Part shown: positions 17,950 through 25,665 of the stretch, piece after piece
Layout of the letters: each line of letters opens with the position of its first letter
How positions within the stretch are numbered: position 1 is the stretch's first letter
From: an uncultured Bacteroidales bacterium
Lineage (GTDB): Bacteria > Bacteroidota > Bacteroidia > Bacteroidales > UBA932
Assembly (NCBI GenBank): GCA_949295645.1
Contig: CASFLY010000014.1
Coordinates: forward strand, 1-48,993
Length of the DNA: 48,993 nt
Direction: 5' to 3'
The notes under the pieces: model-generated
What the model saw: the letters and a program-made list of their open reading frames with translations, nothing else
What the model was told of the DNA's origin: nothing
Database searches by the model: none
Made by a program: the position numbers and the translations under genes

Positions 17950-18714
17950 TCAGACTATATATTTCCCGCTTTCCGCATCCACATACATGGTCGCTGCCGG
18001 ATGCTTTCTGAGTATGGTAGCCGGACATTTTTCCGAAACAGGTCCCTTTACCGTCTCTTCCACTGCCCTGGCCTTTTCCCCGGACGGCACCACACAGAAA
18101 ATCCTGTCTGCCGAAAACAGGGTCGGGCAGGTCAGCGTAATGGCATATTCAGGGACCTCGTCTAATGTCCGGAAACAGCCGTCATGCACCTGCTGGTTCC
18201 TGCATACATTGTCCAAGGCGACCTTCTTGATTCTTTTCGGGTCATGGAAATCCGCTTCGTGAGGGTCGTTGAACGCTATGTGGCCGTTCTCGCCGATACC
18301 CATAAACACCACGTCGATATGATGGTTCTCTATGATACGGTCATAGTTTTCCATCGCCTCCGTCTCGCTCCCGTAGCTGTTCAGGTACTCCACGGATGCA
18401 AAAGGAAGCCTGTCGAAAATCGCGCGGCGCAGGTAATTCCCGAAACCCTGGGGAGCATCGGCGGGAAGGCCGATGTATTCATCCATGTGAAGGGCGTGCA
18501 CCCTCTTCCAGTCGATGCCATCGGAAGCTGCGACCGCTGACAGGAATTCATTCTGCGACGGAGCCGCGGCAAAAACCATATAGATTTCATCTTTCGTCTG
18601 CAAAAGACTCCTCAAGTAGGCGGACGCCTCCTCGCCTGCCGCGGCCCCCATTGCCTTGCGTGTGTCATACACGTTGACTTTCAACGAGTCGACCTTAAAT
18701 GATTTCTTTAACAT
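17950..18714 (-). CDS. nagB: Glucosamine-6-phosphate deaminase-like protein
   Basis: A 254-residue cytoplasmic member of the NagB/isomerase family, expected to convert glucosamine 6-phosphate to fructose 6-phosphate and ammonia. HMDEY (Asp78) matches E. coli Asp72, and FMGIGENGHIAFNDP matches the active-site loop. The loop differs from E. coli: Asn143 stands at the position of Asp141 and Asp150 at that of Glu148, while the His is kept (His145). These changes occur in a NagB-like subgroup and leave room for another amino-sugar phosphate. The start overlaps the nagA stop by seven bases, which supports a joint role. Confidence 0.88.
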   Translation of the reverse strand: MLKKSFKVDSLKVNVYDTRKAMGAAAGEEASAYLRSLLQTKDEIYMVFAAAPSQNEFLSAVAASDGIDWKRVHALHMDEYIGLPADAPQGFGNYLRRAIFDRLPFASVEYLNSYGSETEAMENYDRIIENHHIDVVFMGIGENGHIAFNDPHEADFHDPKRIKKVALDNVCRNQQVHDGCFRTLDEVPEYAITLTCPTLFSADRIFCVVPSGEKARAVEETVKGPVSEKCPATILRKHPAATMYVDAESGKYIV

Positions 18715-19880
18715 TGGTAAACGACTTTGCCATTGATTATTGTTACACCCACATTTATATCGTCATCGAATATCACTATGTCGGCATCCTTTCCCGGGGC
18801 TATCGCGCCTTTCCGGTCAGCTATGTCCATAAAGACGGCCGGATTGCGGGTCATCATCCTTACAGCCTCCTCCAGGCTGCATCCCCCGTCGCGGATCATC
18901 GTCCTGACCAGACGGTCCGCCGTAGCCACGCTGCCTGCGAAACAGCTTCTGTCCGGCATCTTGGCCACACCGTCCTCGATGATTACCTCCTGGCCGTCCG
19001 AAAGCCCGCCCAAAATGCTCGGGCCGTCCGGCATGCCAGCCCCGCGCATAGAATCCGTCACAAGGGCTATCCTGTCCGTCCCCTTGAGCTTGACTATCAG
19101 GTGCAGCAGGGAGGAAGGGACATGGATGCCGTCAGCTATGATTTCCACAGTCATTCCGTCCTGCCAGTAGCCGTACTCTATGGCGCCGGCATACCTGTAG
19201 CCGTCTTTCCTGGTGATGGTGCTCATGCAGGAATAAAAATGCGTGGCGTGCCTGAATCCGTTCCTGAAAGCCCTGTCGCACTGTTCGAAGGTCGCGTTGG
19301 TATGGGCTATGGAAGCCAGGATTCCCCTTTTTTCCAGTTCCCTGCCGAATTCTTCCGTTCCGGGCAGTTCGGGAGCCGCGCTCCAGCGGGCTATCCTGTC
19401 TGTCCTGTCCAGGATACGGACATAATCCTCAGGAACGGGATTCCTCAGATACCGTCTGTCCTGGGCGCCGGCCTGATCCGGGGAAAAATACGGGCCCTCC
19501 AGGTGAAGTCCGCCGAAAGCGGAGCCGGCGGCATTGGCCTTCACGGCCTCTTCATATATCCCGAATGTTCTGAAAAGCTCTTCGTCCGACGAAGTAAGTG
19601 TGGTCGGATACAGGAGTGTCGTCCCGTGTCTGGCATGCATTTCAGCCGCGGTGAGCCAGGCATCCACAGTCCCGTCCATAAAATCCGCCCCGCCTGCCCC
19701 GTGCGTATGCATGTCGATGAATCCGGGGCCGACATACCGGTTCTGCGCATCGATGACAGTTGCGTCTTCCGGCAAGTCGTCCACTATACCTGAAATCTTT
19801 CCGTTCTCGACAAGGAGGATGCCGCTCCGTATCCCCTCGGGAGCGATGATGCGCCCGTTTGTTACCGCTGTTTTTTCCAT
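18708..19880 (-). CDS. nagA: N-acetylglucosamine-6-phosphate deacetylase
   Basis: A 390-residue cytoplasmic amidohydrolase that removes acetate from GlcNAc 6-phosphate. The start at 19880 (MEKTAV) overlaps the permease stop by 19 bases; a longer upstream frame is not conserved in character. The metal-binding MHTHG motif is at His58/His60. Further family signatures are LEGPYFSPDQAGAQD, SIAHTNAT, ATHFYSCM and the catalytic Asp in LVTDSMRGAGMPDG. A beta-strand end piece (VGVTIINGKVVY) closes the protein as in other NagA enzymes. No sugar kinase is in the window, so GlcNAc phosphorylation must be encoded elsewhere. Confidence 0.95.
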   Translation of the reverse strand: MEKTAVTNGRIIAPEGIRSGILLVENGKISGIVDDLPEDATVIDAQNRYVGPGFIDMHTHGAGGADFMDGTVDAWLTAAEMHARHGTTLLYPTTLTSSDEELFRTFGIYEEAVKANAAGSAFGGLHLEGPYFSPDQAGAQDRRYLRNPVPEDYVRILDRTDRIARWSAAPELPGTEEFGRELEKRGILASIAHTNATFEQCDRAFRNGFRHATHFYSCMSTITRKDGYRYAGAIEYGYWQDGMTVEIIADGIHVPSSLLHLIVKLKGTDRIALVTDSMRGAGMPDGPSILGGLSDGQEVIIEDGVAKMPDRSCFAGSVATADRLVRTMIRDGGCSLEEAVRMMTRNPAVFMDIADRKGAIAPGKDADIVIFDDDINVGVTIINGKVVYQC

Positions 19881-21133
19881 GACTCTATCCTGTAACCGTA
19901 AACCGCATAAAAAATCATATATGCAAAGCATGGCAGCAGAAGCCAGTAGGCATCCTGCATCCCTATCCTGTCGCATTCCGCTCCGTACAGGAGGGACAGC
20001 ACGGCGTTGCCGCACAGTGCCATGACCAAAAGCGAGCTCCCGAGACTTGTCCACTTGCCCAGATTCCTTATGGCCAGCGGCCATATACCGGCATATATCA
20101 GTGAGTTCGGGACTCCGAGAAGAACAAGGCTCCAGATGCTTGCCTTTTCAGGCAATACCAGAACCATAAACGACAGCACAAGGCCCGAAACCGTGCATAT
20201 CAGCAACGCTTTCTGCTGGCTGAGGAAGTTCGGTATGCAGATCACGCCTATAAGGTAGCCTATCATAATGCAGGAGAGGGTGTAGGACGGGAAGAGCAGG
20301 GAGGCTTCCATACTGTAGCCGAGGGATTCGGCATAGCTGCTTATCGTACTGATGGAAATCTGCTGCGAGCCTACATGGGCGAAAAGGGCTGCGATACCGA
20401 GAATAAGGTAAGGGTACTTCAGTATCGAAGTGCGCGTATCCCCTCCGGAGGTCTTGTTTTCCGTGTTCGGATTTATGTCCGGAAGCGAGGATTTGTAGAA
20501 AAGCACTCCGAACAGGACAAGCGCCAGGCCGAGGACAAGGTACGGCGGGATGACTCCCCTGACCATTTCGTTCAGGGCGGCTTCCTTGGCCTCCCCGGTC
20601 AGCAGGCCGGCCTTTATCAGGTCCATGTTTTCCTGATCCTGAGGCCTTATGACCGCAGCGGCGAATATCACAGGACTAAGGATTCCTGCCAGCTTGTTGC
20701 AGATGCCCATAATGCTGATCCGCCTTGCAGCGCTCTCCATAGGTCCTATTATCGTCACGAAGGGATTCGCTGCGGTCTGGAGGATGGCTAATGCGGTCCC
20801 CATAGTGAACAGGGCTACCAGAAAGAGGGCATAGCTTCTGGTCATCGCTGCCGGAATAAAAAGCAGGGCGCCGAGACCGAGTATCCACAGCCCGACCATC
20901 CCGCCTTTTTTCAGTCCCACTTTCCCGAGGAAAAATCCCGACGGGACAGTCATCACGAGATAGGCTATGTAGAAAGCGAAGGTCACCAGATAGCTCTGCA
21001 GCTGCGTGTGCAGGTCGCAGGCTACCCTGAAATACGGGACAAGGACCGAATTGACCCACGATACAAGTCCCATTATGAAAAACAGGAGGGCGAGCATCAC
21101 AAGATGCCTGGCATTTTGACTGTTATTTCCCAT
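19862..21133 (-). CDS. FHS-type MFS sugar permease, NagP/FucP-like
   Basis: A 423-residue inner-membrane transporter with about 12 hydrophobic helices. It resembles the fucose-galactose-H+ symporter (FHS) branch of the MFS: FFIMGLVSWVNSVLVPYF in helix 1, LQTAANPFVTIIGP in the fourth-helix region and the late SLIYAGIWPLAIRNLG segment. In Bacteroidota this branch includes the GlcNAc permease NagP, and the next gene is nagA, so amino-sugar/H+ symport is the best guess. The start overlaps the preceding gene by 11 bases. Confidence 0.9.
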   Translation of the reverse strand: MGNNSQNARHLVMLALLFFIMGLVSWVNSVLVPYFRVACDLHTQLQSYLVTFAFYIAYLVMTVPSGFFLGKVGLKKGGMVGLWILGLGALLFIPAAMTRSYALFLVALFTMGTALAILQTAANPFVTIIGPMESAARRISIMGICNKLAGILSPVIFAAAVIRPQDQENMDLIKAGLLTGEAKEAALNEMVRGVIPPYLVLGLALVLFGVLFYKSSLPDINPNTENKTSGGDTRTSILKYPYLILGIAALFAHVGSQQISISTISSYAESLGYSMEASLLFPSYTLSCIMIGYLIGVICIPNFLSQQKALLICTVSGLVLSFMVLVLPEKASIWSLVLLGVPNSLIYAGIWPLAIRNLGKWTSLGSSLLVMALCGNAVLSLLYGAECDRIGMQDAYWLLLPCFAYMIFYAVYGYRIESWKKQR

Positions 21134-22457
21134 GATAATTCCGTTCTGCTGTTCTGACGGCTTCCGTCGTTATGTAATACTTCGTCAGCGTGTTGGTACG
21201 CTCCCATTCCGGCAGCCCCTCACCGTTTACAAGCGAAATGAACCGGCGTGCCACCTTGCTGAAATGGTCTTCATGACTGCTTCTGTACTCCGAAGGGACA
21301 ACGATGCGGAAACATCCTTCACCGGCATCTACCGCCGAAAGTTCCGGGAACCTGTCCGAAAGGCCCGACAGGACATCCTGCAGAGCCTCCCGGTCAGCTG
21401 TGGAGATGAAAAGTTCCCGTCTGTAACCGGTCTGCGCATCCTGAAGAATCCGCAATTCCGTCTTTTCCGACCTTATCCTCTGGCAGAAACTGTCGGATAT
21501 CCCTTCGTGCTCCGGCATGAAATCCCACCGTACCCCGATATGTACATGCGTTCCGTTCACGTCGAATCCGATGTCCCCGTTAGCCATCACCTCTATGTTT
21601 CCCGCCCCGTCAGCGTACTCTTCCAGGTAGTCGGGGAATGCCGTTTCTCCGGTGGACATTCCGTATTGTCCGAGCGATATTACAGTCGGATAATGGCTTG
21701 CCTCAAGGTTTTCTATGCTTTCAGTCCCGACGGCCTCTCCGGGAAAGAGTTCCCAGAAAATCAGGTCGATAAAATGCGTTGTGACATCCGCTATCCCCTC
21801 TCCCTGCTGCCTTACATCGTAATACCAGGCCGGGCGCAGGGTCGGCTTCCCGAGGACTTCCTTATAGAAATGGTGCACGTCCATAATATCCACCGTGTCC
21901 GCCCCTGTCGGGAACAGGCGTCTGTCGGACAGGAACTCTTTGGCAAGGACGTTCAGGATCTCATACCGCTCGGTCATCAGGTCGTATACGACCGTCCCTT
22001 TTCCGGCCGCTTCCGAATAGGCCTCTTTAAGAACGGCATAATCCTGCGAGGTTATCGCCATCGGCTTGTCCGAAAGGACGTTGTATCCCTTTCTCACGGC
22101 TTCGATGATGTACCGCGCCTTGTCCCTGTTGTTCCCGCTCAGGATTACGAACCCGCCTTTCCCGGCTTCAGGGAGCTTTTCGAGAAAATCGTCTCCGGCA
22201 TAGACGTCTTCAACCCAGGATGTCGGGGAGTTCTCCCTTGTGTTGAACGACTCTACGGTCTCGAGGTAGCTGTCGAGTTCCGGACCCCGGGGAGCATACA
22301 CCTTTACAGTGTCGTTTACGCCTTCAAGGCTCTCTTTCTGCAGGAGCGCCGCGTGGAAATGGCCCGGAGCCACCACCGTAAGACGGTTACCGGCCGGTTC
22401 CGCACATCCTGCAAGAAGTGCCGCCATGAACAATACCGTATGCAGTCCGCCGCGCAT
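21123..22457 (-). CDS. Gfo/Idh/MocA-like lipoprotein oxidoreductase (PUL copy B)
   Basis: A 444-residue protein with a lipoprotein signal (lipobox LLAGC, Cys18). The N-terminal domain resembles Gfo/Idh/MocA enzymes, with a DKP motif at 130-132 in place of EKP, followed by the long C-terminal domain type of 'putative oxidoreductase' proteins (VDIMDVHHFYKEV, then GIADVTTHFIDLIFW). The Rossmann glycine pattern is poorly kept (VVAPGHFHA), so tight NAD binding is uncertain. Anchoring at the cell envelope points to action on extracytoplasmic glycan fragments. The start ATG shares one base with the stop of the preceding gene (TAATG). Confidence 0.82.
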   Translation of the reverse strand: MRGGLHTVLFMAALLAGCAEPAGNRLTVVAPGHFHAALLQKESLEGVNDTVKVYAPRGPELDSYLETVESFNTRENSPTSWVEDVYAGDDFLEKLPEAGKGGFVILSGNNRDKARYIIEAVRKGYNVLSDKPMAITSQDYAVLKEAYSEAAGKGTVVYDLMTERYEILNVLAKEFLSDRRLFPTGADTVDIMDVHHFYKEVLGKPTLRPAWYYDVRQQGEGIADVTTHFIDLIFWELFPGEAVGTESIENLEASHYPTVISLGQYGMSTGETAFPDYLEEYADGAGNIEVMANGDIGFDVNGTHVHIGVRWDFMPEHEGISDSFCQRIRSEKTELRILQDAQTGYRRELFISTADREALQDVLSGLSDRFPELSAVDAGEGCFRIVVPSEYRSSHEDHFSKVARRFISLVNGEGLPEWERTNTLTKYYITTEAVRTAERNYHGK

Positions 22458-23467
22458 TATCTGTAAGCTTTGAGAAGTCTGTCCGCTTCCTTGCGCCCTG
22501 CCTTGTACGCCTCTTCCATGGAAACAGCCCTGCTGTCCCGTTCCAGGCTCATATTGGAAGCTTTCATAAAGGTGAAGATTTCGAGCGTCTCCTCACTGCT
22601 TACAGGAGGCACGTCCGTTTCGAAAAACTCGAGAATGGCGTCGAGAAGGACACGGTATCCCTCATAGCCCCCTACGGGCACGGCGCCTTTTTCCTTAGTA
22701 ATGGCGGTTCCACCATAGATGTTCGGTCCGTCGCAGATGGCACGGAAAGTCCCGATTCTGCCGTCATCCCACACGCCTGTCACCACGTCGGAAGATCCGG
22801 TATGGGCCCTGCTGACCTTCTCGCAGCCTGTTCCCATTACGGCAAAGAGGCTTTCCACCCCATGGATGCCATAGTAGCCGAAATCAGGATGCGTAGGCTC
22901 CGGATGATGAGGGGAATAGCAGTCGGCACCCAGCACGGCGCCGTATTTCCCGCCGCGCAGATCCTTTGTGTTCTGCGAAAAGCGGAGTGCGCTGGAAGAA
23001 AAGACCGGGCGGCCATAGAGCTCCGCAAGTTCGTAAATGGCAATGGCTTCGCCGAGGGTCGCCCCCACAGGCTTGTCGATATAAAGCTTTTTTCCGGCTT
23101 TCAGGACCTGCGCGGCCTGTTCCAGGTGCAGACGTCCGTCATTCGTCTCCAGGAATACGCAGTCCACAAGGGAGAGCAGTTCTTCGATCGAGGCGGTGAT
23201 TCTTACACCGTATGACCTGATTTCTTCCGTATATTCCGGAATCCTTTTTGCGGCCGACTCTATCTCCGTCGTCCCGTAAGGATAGGCGGCCGTAACTTCA
23301 TATTTCCGTACATAATAATTGTCTTCCGTCCCGTTGAGCATTTTGGTAAACGCGATGGAATGGGAGGTGTCGAGACCTATGATCCCGACTTTCACGATGT
23401 CCTGCGCCATACAGGACACAAGGGCACAGAAAGACAGGGCGATGATGGTTGAAAAGAAATGTTTCAT
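22457..23467 (-). CDS. Gfo/Idh/MocA oxidoreductase, exported (PUL copy A, first operon gene)
   Basis: A 336-residue protein starting at MKHFF with an export signal; LVSC (Cys19) can serve as a lipobox, although signal-peptidase-I cleavage after CMAQ is also possible. Upstream in-frame ATGs at 23503 and 23509 would lie beyond the predicted promoter box. The nucleotide-binding start reads VGIIGLDTSH instead of GxGxxG, a pattern known from an exported subgroup, and DKP is at 131-133. It is the first gene after the promoter/operator region 23491-23555. Substrate unknown. Confidence 0.85.
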   Translation of the reverse strand: MKHFFSTIIALSFCALVSCMAQDIVKVGIIGLDTSHSIAFTKMLNGTEDNYYVRKYEVTAAYPYGTTEIESAAKRIPEYTEEIRSYGVRITASIEELLSLVDCVFLETNDGRLHLEQAAQVLKAGKKLYIDKPVGATLGEAIAIYELAELYGRPVFSSSALRFSQNTKDLRGGKYGAVLGADCYSPHHPEPTHPDFGYYGIHGVESLFAVMGTGCEKVSRAHTGSSDVVTGVWDDGRIGTFRAICDGPNIYGGTAITKEKGAVPVGGYEGYRVLLDAILEFFETDVPPVSSEETLEIFTFMKASNMSLERDSRAVSMEEAYKAGRKEADRLLKAYR

Positions 23468-23490
23468 TATCAGCTTCAGTATTACTGACG

Positions 23491-23498
23491 CAAATATA
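23491..23498 (-). promoter_or_regulatory. Bacteroidota -7 promoter box of the PUL operon
   Basis: On the minus strand the box reads TATATTTG, a full match to TAnnTTTG. Transcription would start near 23484, giving a leader of about 17 nt before ATG 23467. No good -33 TTTG lies at 19-21 nt (the nearest is 25 nt upstream), which suits a promoter that needs an activator. Confidence 0.6.
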
Positions 23499-23502
23499 GC
23501 CA

Positions 23503-23555
23503 TTCGCAAATTTCGATAATTGACAAATAACGAAAACCAATCTTCAATTTGCGAA
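23503..23555. promoter_or_regulatory. Paired inverted operator-like sites upstream of the PUL
   Basis: TTCGCAAATT (23503-23512) and its reverse complement AATTTGCGAA (23546-23555) flank the -33 region, with centres 43 bp apart, about four helical turns. This spacing places both on the same DNA face. The gene for a LacI/AraC-type regulator ends 37 bp further upstream, making it the obvious candidate to bind. Confidence 0.55.
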
Positions 23556-23591
23556 ATACTTCAGCTGACAGAGGGAAATGTCCGGAGACCG

Positions 23592-24758
23592 TCAGAGAAT
23601 GACGGATTTCCTCATCGAACGGTATTCCGACGGGGATATGCCGTAAATTTTCTTGAATATTCTGGATACATTGTTATAATCTTCGAAACCTACCTCGATG
23701 GCAAGGTCGATCAGCTGCCTGCGGGTCGTGAGCAGCAGGTCGGCAAGGTGACGGCACCTGCACTGCAGCAGGTACTTGTACACCGAGGTGTCGGTCGCCT
23801 GTCTGAACCTGATTTCGAAACTTCTTCTCGACAACGGGATATCCTTCAGGAGCTCCTCGACGGTGACAATCCTGTTGTATTCGTTCTCTATGCGCTCCAC
23901 CACGGCCGCCACGTACTTGTCTTCGAAGACATACTTGTCCGTAGACTGTCTCGGCACCACCCTTACCGGAGTTATGACTATGTCGTTTCTGACAAGCTTT
24001 CCCGTCTGCATCATCCTGTCGATAAGTTCCCCTATGGCATAGCCGCCCGCGATGACGTTCAGTTCGATGGACGAGATGGGAGGGCATGAGATATTGCACA
24101 TCAGTTTGTCGTTGTCCACTCCCAACAGGGCCATCTGCTCCGGAATCCTGATATTGTACATCATGCAGATTTCCGAGACGGCCAGCGCATTCTCGTCGTC
24201 GCAGCAGAACAGCGCCACCGGATTCGGCAGGCTTTGCAGCCATCTGTACAGTCTTGTCCGCATAGAAGAGTCTTTCTTCTCGTATTCGAAGCAATACAGC
24301 TTCCCGCCGATCGCCTTGACCTCTTCAGCGAAGGCGTTTTTACGCTCCTCCGACCACACGACATTCTTCAGTCCGAAGTATGCAAAATTCCGGTATCCTT
24401 TACGTATGAAGAACTGCGCGGCCATGTGTCCGGCACTGGCATAGTCGCCCGTGAGGTTCGAGCAGGTGATTCTCCTGTGGTGGTAATTCTGGATTATTAC
24501 CGGCACGCCGAGTTCTTTCTGAAGGTCTATCGCGTCGTTGTCCCATCTCCCCACGACCGCATCGGCTTTCCAGCGTTTCGCATAGTCCACGATGGCCGAG
24601 TCTCCGTACGTGTCCTTGTAGGATGGAGGCAGCCTGTAGAACAGCCAGGGGCCATGGTCGTTCGAATACTTGACTATGCCCCTCAGGAGGTTGCGTTCGA
24701 ATTCGCTGGTATAGTCGAGAAGGAGCAGTACTTTGCAGATTTTTGAGCCGGAGTTCAT
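23592..24758 (-). CDS. XylR-like regulator: LacI-type sensor plus AraC HTH
   Basis: A 388-residue transcription factor. The N-terminal part (about 8-275) has the periplasmic-binding-protein fold used as a sugar sensor in LacI-type and XylR regulators (ALFCCDDENALAV, then LLGVDNDKLMCN). The C-terminal part (about 295-385) is an AraC-type double helix-turn-helix, with SRRSFEIRFRQ and the closing signature AIEVGFEDYNNVSRIFKKIYGISPSEYR. The same architecture is known from E. coli XylR. It probably senses a monosaccharide or its phosphate and activates the downstream PUL. No promoter of its own is visible in the 51-bp gap to apbE. Confidence 0.93.
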   Translation of the reverse strand: MNSGSKICKVLLLLDYTSEFERNLLRGIVKYSNDHGPWLFYRLPPSYKDTYGDSAIVDYAKRWKADAVVGRWDNDAIDLQKELGVPVIIQNYHHRRITCSNLTGDYASAGHMAAQFFIRKGYRNFAYFGLKNVVWSEERKNAFAEEVKAIGGKLYCFEYEKKDSSMRTRLYRWLQSLPNPVALFCCDDENALAVSEICMMYNIRIPEQMALLGVDNDKLMCNISCPPISSIELNVIAGGYAIGELIDRMMQTGKLVRNDIVITPVRVVPRQSTDKYVFEDKYVAAVVERIENEYNRIVTVEELLKDIPLSRRSFEIRFRQATDTSVYKYLLQCRCRHLADLLLTTRRQLIDLAIEVGFEDYNNVSRIFKKIYGISPSEYRSMRKSVIL

Positions 24759-24809
24759 GGTTATCGGTGTTAATGTCGGTTTTAAGGAGTGTATTGTACA
24801 GGGGTTCGG

Positions 24810-25655
24810 TCAGAAAAGCCAGGCAGATTCGATGTCGAAGCCGGAGGCTATGTCTTTTCCGGCAGTGTCGCCGGCAATAAGCCATACGGTGCTCAGCACT
24901 TCGGCATCGAGGGCGTCGCGGGCTATGATGACAGAAGTGCGGGTGGAACTGTCCGGCCTGCCGGTACGCGGGTCCACGATATGCCCCGTGTAGTGCGGAG
25001 TATTTCCGGAGGTGGACATGCACATGTCTTTCAGATCGAAGACTTTCAGTATTTTTCCGGTAAACGGATCCGGCAGAGAGACTTTCCACGCATCGCCATA
25101 AGGGTGAGCGCCTATCGCACAGATCGAACTGTTTCCGAAATTCACGAATGCCCGTCGGATGCCGGCATCCGTTATGAGATTCCGTATTTTCTTCAGGGCA
25201 TAGCCCTTGGCAAAGCCTCCGAAATCCACCTTTATCCCGCCGCAAGGCACGACGAGGGCTCCGTCCGGAGAAAAATCGAAGTCCCACTTACCCTCTAAAG
25301 TGATGTCGAACAGGCCTCCGGTGCGCATAGAATAGTCCCGGGCGGTTTTCAGCATGTCAGCCATGAGCTCACTGACATAAACCATGGAGACGGGTTCCGC
25401 CGCATTGATACGCGACACTTCGCTCGCGGGGTCGAACCGGTCGGCAATGGAGCCTGTCCTGCCGAGGAGGGATACGATTCCGTCGAAAACGGCGCCGCAC
25501 ACGTCCTTGCCGGCATCTCCGGGTATGATCATCTCGAACTTCGTCCCCATTATGTTCATAACGGAGGCAGCAAAAGCCCTCGCATCCGGATCGTAGTATG
25601 AAGAGATTTCCATCGTCTGTGCGGTATCGGCGTTCATATCGGTCTCAGTCTTCAA
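24810..25655 (-). CDS. apbE: FAD:protein FMN transferase, ApbE family
   Basis: A 281-residue ApbE-type flavinyltransferase, which attaches FMN to Thr or Ser of target proteins such as the Na+-pumping NADH dehydrogenase. Family segments seen are MGTKFEM near residue 36, an RFDPASEVSRIN block, GGIKVDFGGFAKGYA, and STSGNTPHYTGHIVDPRTG with the metal-site region. Most ApbE proteins are exported lipoproteins, but this N-terminus is polar with no signal peptide. Either it works in the cytoplasm or the true start differs. It begins 10 bp after rmuC. Confidence 0.9.
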   Translation of the reverse strand: MKTETDMNADTAQTMEISSYYDPDARAFAASVMNIMGTKFEMIIPGDAGKDVCGAVFDGIVSLLGRTGSIADRFDPASEVSRINAAEPVSMVYVSELMADMLKTARDYSMRTGGLFDITLEGKWDFDFSPDGALVVPCGGIKVDFGGFAKGYALKKIRNLITDAGIRRAFVNFGNSSICAIGAHPYGDAWKVSLPDPFTGKILKVFDLKDMCMSTSGNTPHYTGHIVDPRTGRPDSSTRTSVIIARDALDAEVLSTVWLIAGDTAGKDIASGFDIESAWLF

Positions 25656-25665
25656 ATGTCAGTCG

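Noticed and set aside
2265-23467. Calling one of the Gfo/Idh proteins GH109
   Set aside because: No GH109-specific motif could be recognised by eye, and the wider family is mostly plain oxidoreductases.
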